Part shown: in pieces, positions 42,611 through 48,085 of the stretch
Layout of the letters: every line of letters begins with the position of its first letter
Numbering within the stretch: the stretch's first letter is position 1
From: Actinomycetes bacterium
Lineage (GTDB): Bacteria > Actinomycetota > Actinomycetes > Actinomycetales > Cellulomonadaceae
NCBI GenBank assembly: GCA_021793115.1
Contig: JAJYTJ010000006.1
Coordinates: 1 to 48,085, forward strand
DNA length: 48,085 nt
Reading direction: 5' to 3'
Notes under the pieces: model-generated
Seen by the model: the letters and a program-made list of their open reading frames with translations, nothing else
What the model was told of the DNA's origin: nothing
Database searches by the model: none
Position numbers and translations under genes: made by a program

Positions 42611-43408
42611 ATGACCGAGTCCACCCCCGTCGTCTTCATCCACGGACTGTGGATCCACGCCAGCGCCTGGCAACCCTGGGTCGATCTCTACCGCGCAGCC
42701 GGCTACGCCCCGATCGCGCCCGGCTGGCCCGGGGACGCCCCCACGGCCGAACAGGTGCGTGCGAACCCGGCGGCCGTGGCGAACCAGGGCCTCGACGAGA
42801 TCACCGACGCCTACGCCGAGGTGATCGCCGGGCTGGGTGCCGCGCCGATCGTCGTCGGTCACTCCTTCGGAGGCCTCGTCGCCCAGAAGCTGCTGGCCGG
42901 CGGGGCCGCGGCCGCCGCCGTCGCGATCGACCCAGGGCAGATCAAGGGCGTCAAGCCCCTGCCGTTCGCCCAGATCCGCTCCGGGCTGCCGGTGCTGTCC
43001 AGACCCGGCAACAAGACGAAGGCGGTCTCGCTGACGAAGGGCCAGTTCCGGTACGGGTTCGGCAACACGCTCAGCGCCCAGGAGTCCGACGAGCTCTTCG
43101 ATGCCTGGGCGATCCCCGGGCCCGGCAAGCCGCTGTTCGAGGCCTCCGCCGCGAACTTCTCGAAGTCCTCACCGGCGGCGGTCGACACCCGGAAGCGGGA
43201 TCGCGGACCGCTGCTCATCATCGGCGGAGGCCGGGACCACACCGTCCCGGAGGTCGTCGCCAAGGCCGCCCACGCCCTCTACGCCGGCTCGGGCGCCGTC
43301 ACCGACTACCGCGCGTTCCCCGACCGCGGCCACTCCCTGGTCTTCGACCACGGCTGGCACGAGGTCGCCGACTACACGCTGACCTGGCTGAACCGCCAGG
43401 GACTGTGA
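42611..43408 (+). CDS. Alpha/beta hydrolase (cytoplasmic)
   Basis: A 265-residue protein with an AAGGAG Shine-Dalgarno. It has the oxyanion segment VVFIHGLWIHASAWQPW, nucleophile elbow VVGHSFGGL, acid residue in IIGGGRDHTVP and catalytic His in FPDRGHSLV. Esterase, lactonase or dehalogenase activity are all possible. It is the first gene after the TetR operator, 47 bp before a second, secreted alpha/beta hydrolase. The pair is probably induced together by the TetR ligand. Confidence 0.88.
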   Translation: MTESTPVVFIHGLWIHASAWQPWVDLYRAAGYAPIAPGWPGDAPTAEQVRANPAAVANQGLDEITDAYAEVIAGLGAAPIVVGHSFGGLVAQKLLAGGAAAAAVAIDPGQIKGVKPLPFAQIRSGLPVLSRPGNKTKAVSLTKGQFRYGFGNTLSAQESDELFDAWAIPGPGKPLFEASAANFSKSSPAAVDTRKRDRGPLLIIGGGRDHTVPEVVAKAAHALYAGSGAVTDYRAFPDRGHSLVFDHGWHEVADYTLTWLNRQGL

Positions 43409-43455
43409 CCCGCCGGACGTTCGACCGGCACCCACCCCAACGAAAGGACACCGTC

Positions 43456-44286
43456 ATGCGCACACCCTCATGCCTTCGCACCCGGGCGACGCGTCTCGCC
43501 GTCGCCGGGCTCGCCCTCCTCGGCGTCGTCGCCTTCCCCAGCGTCGTCGCCGCGGCGCCGACCGGGCACGGTTCCCCCTCGGGTGCCAAGCCCACCATCG
43601 TGCTCGAGCACGGCGCCTGGGCGGACGGCTCCAGCTGGAGCGCCGTCGTCGCCCGGTTGCAGAAGGACGGCTACACCGTGGACGTGCCGCCCAACCCGCT
43701 GCGCGGGGTGACGACCGACTCGGCCTACCTCGCCAGCTACCTGGCCACCGTGCCCGAGCCGATCGTGCTCGTCGGCCACTCCTACGGAGGGTTCGTCACC
43801 ACCAACGCCGCGACCGGCAACGCGAACGTCAAGGCGCTCGTGTACGTCGACGCCTACATCCCCGCCCAGGGCGAGACGCTCGACGGGCTCACCGCGCAGT
43901 TCCCCGGCAGCCGGATCGCCCCGAGCGCGCTGAGCTTCGTCCCGTCCGCCGGCGGCGTCGTCGACGCCTACGTGAAGCCGGCCCACTTCGGAGCCATCCT
44001 CGCGAACGACCTGCCGGCCACCCGCGTCGCCGAGCTCGCCGCGACCCAGCGGCCGATCGCCGCCTCTGCCCTCGGTGAGCCGTCGGGTCCCCCGGCGTGG
44101 GCGACGATCCCCAGCTGGGCCGTCATCGGCACCGACGACCACGCCATCCCGCCGGCGGCGCTGGAGTTCATGGCCCGGCGGGCGCACGCCGTCGTCACGA
44201 CGGTCGACGCCTCGCACCTGTCGCTGATCTCCCGGCCCGGGACGGTGACCCGGGTCATCGAGCAGGCCGCCCGCCACAGCTCCTGA
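43456..44286 (+). CDS. Secreted alpha/beta hydrolase
   Basis: A 276-residue protein with an N-terminal export signal (basic start, then LAVAGLALLGVVAFPSVVAA, cleavage near APTG). The mature enzyme has TIVLEHGAWADGSSWSAVVA, nucleophile VLVGHSYGGFV, acid region VIGTDDHAIPP and His in DASHLSLISRP, typical of small EstC-like esterases. It follows the cytoplasmic hydrolase with its own AAAGGA Shine-Dalgarno. One hydrolase outside and one inside suggests stepwise use or detoxification of an ester substrate; this is inference. Confidence 0.88.
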   Translation: MRTPSCLRTRATRLAVAGLALLGVVAFPSVVAAAPTGHGSPSGAKPTIVLEHGAWADGSSWSAVVARLQKDGYTVDVPPNPLRGVTTDSAYLASYLATVPEPIVLVGHSYGGFVTTNAATGNANVKALVYVDAYIPAQGETLDGLTAQFPGSRIAPSALSFVPSAGGVVDAYVKPAHFGAILANDLPATRVAELAATQRPIAASALGEPSGPPAWATIPSWAVIGTDDHAIPPAALEFMARRAHAVVTTVDASHLSLISRPGTVTRVIEQAARHSS

Positions 44287-44435
44287 CCCCGGCCGTCCTA
44301 CCGCTGCCGCCGACGCCCATCCGTTCCTGGCCTCGGCGGCGGCGCCGCGCCCGGATCCGGCCGCAGGCCGTCGACGCGCAGCACGACGAGGGTGGTCGGG
44401 CGACGCGCCCGCACCCGAATGGCCTCCGCGCCGCC

Positions 44436-45476
44436 TCAGGCGCCGTCCCGAGGACCGTCCGGCTCGTCCTGGGTGGTCCACCCGTACCGCCGTGCCCTCG
44501 CCTCGCCGAACACTGCGGCGTCGGTCTCCCACCAGGGGCGCTCGAGCTCGGGTGGCCGCGCCCCCGGGGCGTCGTCGGCGTCGTCGGGCACCGCAGTCCC
44601 CGCGGCGGCCGGGGCGGACGCCGCCGCCGCGAGGTCGAGCTCCCGGTCGATCCGCCGGGCCTCGCGCGCGTCGGCGCGGATCCAGGCCAGCATGGCCACG
44701 ACGAGGAACGGAAGGTCCCCCGCCTCGCCGAAGAACCAGAGCATGCCGCCCGCCAGGTGCTGGTCCGTGAGCGGGTCAGGACCCCAGCCGCGGTGCAGCG
44801 ACGTCCAGTACGCCAGCGCCAGCACTCCGGTGTGCAGCCGGAGCGTGATCCCAGGGATGGCGTCGAGGAGGAACTCGAAGAACCCCAGGCCGATGAGGGC
44901 GGCGTAGCCGAGCGAGCTGAGCCCCATGCCGTCGTCGGTCACGGGCAGCGCCATCACCAGGCCCACCGCGAGCAGCATCAGCTGGACGGCGTGCAGCAGC
45001 GGCGGGTGACGCAGTGCCGCCTCCAGCAGCGGGCTGAAGAACACCAGCACCGTCACGAGGATCAGCAGGAGCGGCCCGACCCCGGGCGCCCCGAGGAGCC
45101 GCAGGAGGCGCGGCTGCCGGCCCGTGGCGTCCCCGCCCGCCGCGCCCCGACCTCGACCCCGGGCCGCGGCGACCAGTGCCACGGGCGCACCGACGCCCAG
45201 CAGCAGCGGCGCGACGAGCAGCAGGAGGCAGACCTGCAGCGTGAACACCCAGAAGAGCTGGCGCTCGTAGACCCCCACGAACGAGCACGTCGAGGCGACC
45301 ACCAGGGCCAGGCCCCCGAGGAAGGCGGTGGTCCGCAGCGGCGACCACGCGTTCCCGCCGCGGCGCACCCTGCGGACCGCGGCGACGTACCCGGCGGCTG
45401 CGGCCACGACGAGCAGCACGGACGTGCCGTCGAACCGCCACGACGTCAGCGCGGACGAGACGGTGAGGGGGCTCAC
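44436..45476 (-). CDS. CtaG-type cytochrome c oxidase assembly membrane protein
   Basis: The protein has 346 residues with about eight membrane helices. Caa3_CtaG family marks are VYERQLFWVFTLQVCLLLLV, FFSPLLEAALRHPPLLHAVQ, YAALIGLGFFEFLLDAIPGI and LAGGMLWFFGEAGDLPF. These proteins assist copper delivery to cytochrome oxidase; actinobacterial forms are often fused to CopD, whereas this one is stand-alone. A polar tail of about 60 residues follows the last helix. It marks the right end of the conserved-looking part of the window. Confidence 0.85.
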   Translation of the reverse strand: MSPLTVSSALTSWRFDGTSVLLVVAAAAGYVAAVRRVRRGGNAWSPLRTTAFLGGLALVVASTCSFVGVYERQLFWVFTLQVCLLLLVAPLLLGVGAPVALVAAARGRGRGAAGGDATGRQPRLLRLLGAPGVGPLLLILVTVLVFFSPLLEAALRHPPLLHAVQLMLLAVGLVMALPVTDDGMGLSSLGYAALIGLGFFEFLLDAIPGITLRLHTGVLALAYWTSLHRGWGPDPLTDQHLAGGMLWFFGEAGDLPFLVVAMLAWIRADAREARRIDRELDLAAAASAPAAAGTAVPDDADDAPGARPPELERPWWETDAAVFGEARARRYGWTTQDEPDGPRDGA

Positions 45477-45638
45477 GGTCGGCCCCGACGCGGGGCCGGA
45501 GCGACGACGCGCGCGCGTGGCAGGCCGACCTCAGCACCACGGGCGTCGACGGATCCCACCACCCGCACAGGGTGCGGCCCCCACCCGTGACGGTCAAGCG
45601 GCCGCCACGCTACGGCAGCAGCCAGCCGTTCTCCTGCA

Positions 45639-45803
45639 TTCGACACCGCCCGGTGCTATGCCGCAGAGAACGGCATGGGCCGCACCGCCGCCATCGCCGC
45701 GTTCTACGCGATCGCCGCGAGCGACGACCGAGGCGCGGATGTCCCGCGCCTGCGCCGCGCCGAGATGGAGGCCCGCCTCCGCGGTCGGGGCACCCTGGCG
45801 TGA
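45639..45803 (+). pseudogene. Gene remnant (3' fragment, unknown)
   Basis: An open tail FDTARCYAAENGMGRTAAI...RLRGRGTLA ends at TGA 45801-45803. It has compositional features of a real gene but no upstream start in frame except the internal ATG at 45675; a stop lies about 50 bp upstream of the segment. It looks like the 3' end of a truncated gene left in the 402-bp stretch between the CtaG gene and the DUF6308-like gene. I do not recognise the family. The rest of that stretch holds nothing I can support. Confidence 0.35.
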
Positions 45804-45878
45804 GCACGCCCGCCCGGGCCAGGTGCGAAGCGTGCGGTCAGCGCGGCGGTCGAAAGAACGATGACCGCTGGACGATGT

Positions 45879-46625
45879 CTATCTGCGGGAGCGGCGGCTG
45901 CCCGGAATGGCATAGGTCCACAGAGCGGCGTCCAGCAGGCGCAATCGCGCGGTGTCGAGCACGACTCGGCGATCGGCCGTCGTGGCCTGGGTCGCCTCGA
46001 CCGCCCGGTCGATCGCATCGCGAACCATCGGTTCGCGCACCAACGCGCGGAAAACCAGCCAGTCGCGCCGGTAGCTCGCGTCCGGCCCGGCCAGACCCAG
46101 ATACCCGCACACCACGGCGTCGCGCACCGGAAAGAGCGCAGGCCGCTTGCGCGCGCACAGCTTCGATGCGGTCACCCAGCGGTTCGGTGAGGACACCCCG
46201 GGCCGGGACAGGTTCGCCTTGACCGCCTCGTAGAACCGTGCCATCGCCGACAAGTCGTCGTCGGTCGTGACCTCGAGCGTCGCGGCGCGAAGCTCGTGCA
46301 GAGCCGCGAGGAGCTCCTCGCGCACCGGCCCGTCCGACAGGAGGCGACGCGTTGCTGCCGGGCCGATCTCCACGGACAGCAACGTTGTGGCGTGAAGGTC
46401 AGACACCGTGATGTCGTCGTCGACGAGCGGCGGCAGCACGGCGAACGAAGCGCCTGCGTAGTCGAGATCGACGTCGTAGTAGCAAGCCAGGCGCTCTTGG
46501 ACCGGGCGCTCGCCGTCGGTCGCCAGGGCGGTCACGACCCGCGCAAGCGCATTGTCGATGACCTCCTTGGCAGGCGATCTCCACACGGCCGGTTCGTCGC
46601 GTTCCGAGGACTGTTGGGCGGCCAC
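45879..46625 (-). CDS. DUF6308-like protein
   Basis: A 248-residue soluble protein. The C-terminal half contains NRWVTASKLCARKRPALFPV, then VVCGYLGLAG, DWLVFRALV and RLRLLDAALWTYAIP, the pattern of the uncharacterised DUF6308 family, often found in accessory islands of actinobacteria. No catalytic motif is obvious. The start is GTG 46625. Codon and base use are slightly less GC-biased than in the left part of the window. It neighbours the toxin-antitoxin pair, which supports an accessory origin. Confidence 0.6.
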   Translation of the reverse strand: MAAQQSSERDEPAVWRSPAKEVIDNALARVVTALATDGERPVQERLACYYDVDLDYAGASFAVLPPLVDDDITVSDLHATTLLSVEIGPAATRRLLSDGPVREELLAALHELRAATLEVTTDDDLSAMARFYEAVKANLSRPGVSSPNRWVTASKLCARKRPALFPVRDAVVCGYLGLAGPDASYRRDWLVFRALVREPMVRDAIDRAVEATQATTADRRVVLDTARLRLLDAALWTYAIPGSRRSRR

Positions 46626-46738
46626 GGAAGTAGCCTCGCGTCAACCCCACTGCCGTGGCGTCGTCTTGAGGGTGAAGACGACCGACGAGGAGCGACCGGC
46701 ATCGCGGCGACGGCCCATCCTCGACCGAGCCGCCGAGG

Positions 46739-47296
46739 TCAGTCGTGCGGGCGGCTGATGAGTGCGTTCCAGCGCACGAACGCCTCCTCCGGGGTCATCC
46801 GCGCAATCTCGGCCACCGGCACGCCCTTGCCTGTCAATGCCGACGCGAGCCAGTCGGGCACAGGCTCGGCGATGGGCTCGGGGCGCGGCTCCAGGCCCCG
46901 CCCCGCCTTGCCGAGGATCTCTACGACATGCGCCAAGGCCTGTGTGCGGGGATCGTCGCCGAGCTTGGCGACCCGCTGCCGCATCTCGGCGTACACCTCC
47001 GAGTCGGCGCGGGCGCCGGCGGCCCACACCTCGGCCACGTCGATGAGGACGCCGCCTTCCCGGTGGTCGGTGATCCGCCACACGATCCGCCAGTGCCGAT
47101 CGCCAACCGTCAGCTTGCGAAACCCGATGAGATCCCCCAGCAAGGGCTCGCCCGCCCTCGGGCTGCGTTCCAGGAGCAGCATCTTCTTCAGACACCAGCG
47201 CACGGCCGGAGGGTTGTGGCGGTTGAGGCTCGCAAGGTCGTCGACCGCGTCTTCGGTCAGCCGAACGACGACCGGACGAGGTTCGTCGGTGCTCAC
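46739..47296 (-). CDS. RelE/ParE-superfamily toxin with C-terminal extension
   Basis: The protein has 185 residues from GTG 47296, overlapping the antitoxin stop by 4 bp. Residues 1-110 show the RelE/ParE fold pattern: VVVRLTEDAVDDLASL, SPRAGEPLLGDLIGFRKL, VGDRHWRIVWRITDH and VLIDVAEVW. RelE toxins cut ribosome-bound mRNA and ParE toxins poison gyrase; the branch is not clear. Most members have 85-110 residues; here about 75 extra residues follow, ending MTPEEAFVRWNALISRPHD. The antitoxin gene is first in the operon. Confidence 0.8.
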   Translation of the reverse strand: MSTDEPRPVVVRLTEDAVDDLASLNRHNPPAVRWCLKKMLLLERSPRAGEPLLGDLIGFRKLTVGDRHWRIVWRITDHREGGVLIDVAEVWAAGARADSEVYAEMRQRVAKLGDDPRTQALAHVVEILGKAGRGLEPRPEPIAEPVPDWLASALTGKGVPVAEIARMTPEEAFVRWNALISRPHD

Positions 47297-47619
47297 TCCC
47301 GGCCGGCGGCCAGGTCAGCCGCGAGCTCGGCCTCCAGCTCGGCGCGCGAGTACCCGAACGCCGTGATGGCCTCGTCCAGCGGCGCGCGCACTCCGCTGTC
47401 GGTCGCCATCCGAGTCAGGACGAGCACGGCGTCGCGCAGGTCGGCCTCCAGGTGTCGGATCGCCTCGAGCTGCCGGGTCGACACCACGGCCGCCACCGGC
47501 ACCCCGCGCCGTTCGACGAGGATGTCGTCTCCGGCCTCGGCGTCCTTGACCAGCCCCGCCACGCCGCGGGCGGCAGCTTCCGTAACCGACAGGGTGCGAG
47601 AGAAGTCCAGAACCGTCAC
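47293..47619 (-). CDS. Phd/YefM-like antitoxin
   Basis: The protein has 108 residues from GTG 47619: a DNA-binding N-terminal domain (TVLDFSRTLSVTEAAARGVA, DDILVERRGVPVAAVVS) with the Phd fold, then a helical toxin-binding C-terminus with ALDE/ELEAELAADLAAG repeats. TATAGT lies 7 nt before the GTG with no Shine-Dalgarno, so it is probably leaderless. It overlaps the toxin start and should neutralise it and repress the operon through the inverted repeat at 47632. Confidence 0.82.
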   Translation of the reverse strand: MTVLDFSRTLSVTEAAARGVAGLVKDAEAGDDILVERRGVPVAAVVSTRQLEAIRHLEADLRDAVLVLTRMATDSGVRAPLDEAITAFGYSRAELEAELAADLAAGRE

Positions 47620-47626
47620 CAACAAA

Positions 47627-47643
47627 ACTATACAGGTATCTGT
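47627..47643 (-). promoter_or_regulatory. Toxin-antitoxin promoter and operator
   Basis: -10 TATAGT on the minus strand (47627-47632) directly abuts ACAGGTATCTGT (47632-47643), a 12-bp palindrome with one mismatched pair. The placement over the core promoter fits autorepression by the antitoxin-toxin complex. Confidence 0.5.
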
Positions 47644-47778
47644 CCAGAACTCCCTGCGCCCACCGAAGATCCGTCTCCCGCACTCCTGCCCGGCACGCAG
47701 AGCAGGTCCGAAGGGTGTTGCGGGGTACATGGACGCGCGGGTTCCTGTCGCGCTGGCCGATCGGGACTGAAGGCTCTT

Positions 47779-47800
47779 CAGTAGACACTCAGTAGACACT
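47779..47800. repeat. Tandem 11-bp direct repeat
   Basis: CAGTAGACACT occurs twice without a gap, 67 bp before the tRNA-Gly fragment and 160 bp upstream of the antitoxin start. It may be part of a mobile-element end or recombination site. Confidence 0.6.
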
Positions 47801-47866
47801 GGCGATGAAGTCGGCCGTTCGAGGGATCCAAAGTGCAGGTCAGAGCGATATCTGGCCTCCGAAACA

Positions 47867-47913
47867 TCCAGACTTCCAAACTGGCTACGCGGGTTCGATT
47901 CCCGTCGGCCGCT
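47867..47913 (+). pseudogene. 3' half of tRNA-Gly(UCC), possible attachment-site remnant
   Basis: The segment reads as the anticodon arm (loop CTTCCAA, anticodon TCC), variable region, T-arm GCGGGTTCGATTCCCGT and 3' acceptor CGGCCGC of a tRNA-Gly. The 72-nt position of the 5' acceptor holds no complementary strand, so no full tRNA forms. 3' tRNA fragments are typical of integrative-element att sites. The stem has one A-A mismatch. Which side the element lay on is not clear. Confidence 0.6.
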
Positions 47914-47978
47914 CCCAGTAAACAATCAGGCCACTGGCACCATCTGTCTGGGCATGACTGTCAAGGGCCATTGGTTTC

Positions 47979-48070
47979 TGCCCGGAGGCGGTCGTGGGAC
48001 GTGCCCGGTGGCGGTCACGAGATGTGCCCGGTGATGGCCCTGGGATCTGCCCAGTGCTGACCATCACCGG
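47979..48070. repeat. Four contiguous 23-bp direct repeats, possible insertion-sequence end
   Basis: Units start at 47979, 48002, 48025 and 48048, each beginning TGCCCGG or TGCCCAG with a conserved GGC/GTC middle and a GGGA/GAGA end. Multiple short subterminal repeats are typical of IS21-type element ends, and TGTCAAGGGCC at 47959 could be the terminal TG. No transposase frame is seen inside the window, so it would have to lie to the right. The remaining 47914-48085 sequence holds no gene. Confidence 0.45.
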
Positions 48071-48085
48071 CGCGGGTTCTCAGCT

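Noticed and set aside
47811..47913. Complete tRNA spanning TCGGCCG to CGGCCGC
   Set aside because: The arms pair only because CGGCCG is self-complementary; the span is about 103 nt with no D-arm, so only the 3' half is tRNA-like.
47979..48070. CRISPR array
   Set aside because: The 23-bp units are contiguous and diverged, with no unique spacers, and no cas gene is present.

Overview
The window is very GC-rich, densely coding, and full of GTG/TTG starts, GTGA/ATGA overlaps and leaderless genes. It carries PIM-lipid synthesis (pgsA, patA, pimA), pdxS/pdxT-type PLP synthesis, an SsgA-like protein and the thrS-to-yajC gene order known from mycobacteria. All of this points to an actinobacterium. 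Gene content fits a Cellulomonas-like Micrococcales member, but the genus is an inference.

Layout. (1) 1-14.3 kb, mostly minus strand: a conserved actinobacterial housekeeping series read as thrS, HIT protein, PI-phosphate synthase, PIM acyltransferase, pimA, membrane protein, pdxS, NUDIX, aminotransferase, pdxT, yebC, ruvC, ruvA, ruvB, yajC. A plus-strand kynureninase sits back to back with pdxT. (2) 14.6-16.6 kb: tRNA-Val(CAC), an SsgA-like cell-division protein, an SDR oxidoreductase and a tRNA-Gly/Cys/Val cluster. (3) 16.8-22.2 kb: a GH15 trehalase/glucoamylase-type enzyme, a crtB-crtI carotenoid pair, and a tandem fluoride-channel pair (crcB1-crcB2) behind a recognisable fluoride riboswitch and a small overlapping leader ORF. 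(4) 22.2-33 kb: two ABC importers. The first is a PotABCD/PhnSTUV-like system behind a triple PHO-box-like repeat; the second is a polar amino-acid system. Between them lie a small ORF with a DosR-like box, glutamine-dependent nadE and purT. (5) 33-38 kb: a HAD phosphatase, an E1alpha/E1beta/lipoyl-domain mini-operon without an E2 core or E3, an IclR regulator and an AlkZ-like winged-helix protein. (6) 38-45.5 kb: a sugar-binding-domain/GGDEF/EAL protein, a GNAT-like remnant, a TetR regulator with a clear operator upstream of two alpha/beta hydrolases, and a CtaG-like oxidase assembly protein. (7) 45.6 kb to the end: an accessory patch with a gene remnant, a DUF6308-like gene, a Phd/RelE-type toxin-antitoxin pair, a 3' tRNA-Gly fragment and four contiguous 23-bp direct repeats that may be a transposon end.

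Functional links. The PIM genes act in sequence on one lipid pathway. PdxS and PdxT form PLP synthase, and two PLP enzymes (kynureninase, aminotransferase) lie between them. RuvABC resolve Holliday junctions. Several regulatory calls (fluoride riboswitch with a Shine-Dalgarno-sequestering hairpin, PHO box, DosR-like box, TetR palindrome, toxin-antitoxin operator) come directly from sequence motifs and are the most testable new observations.
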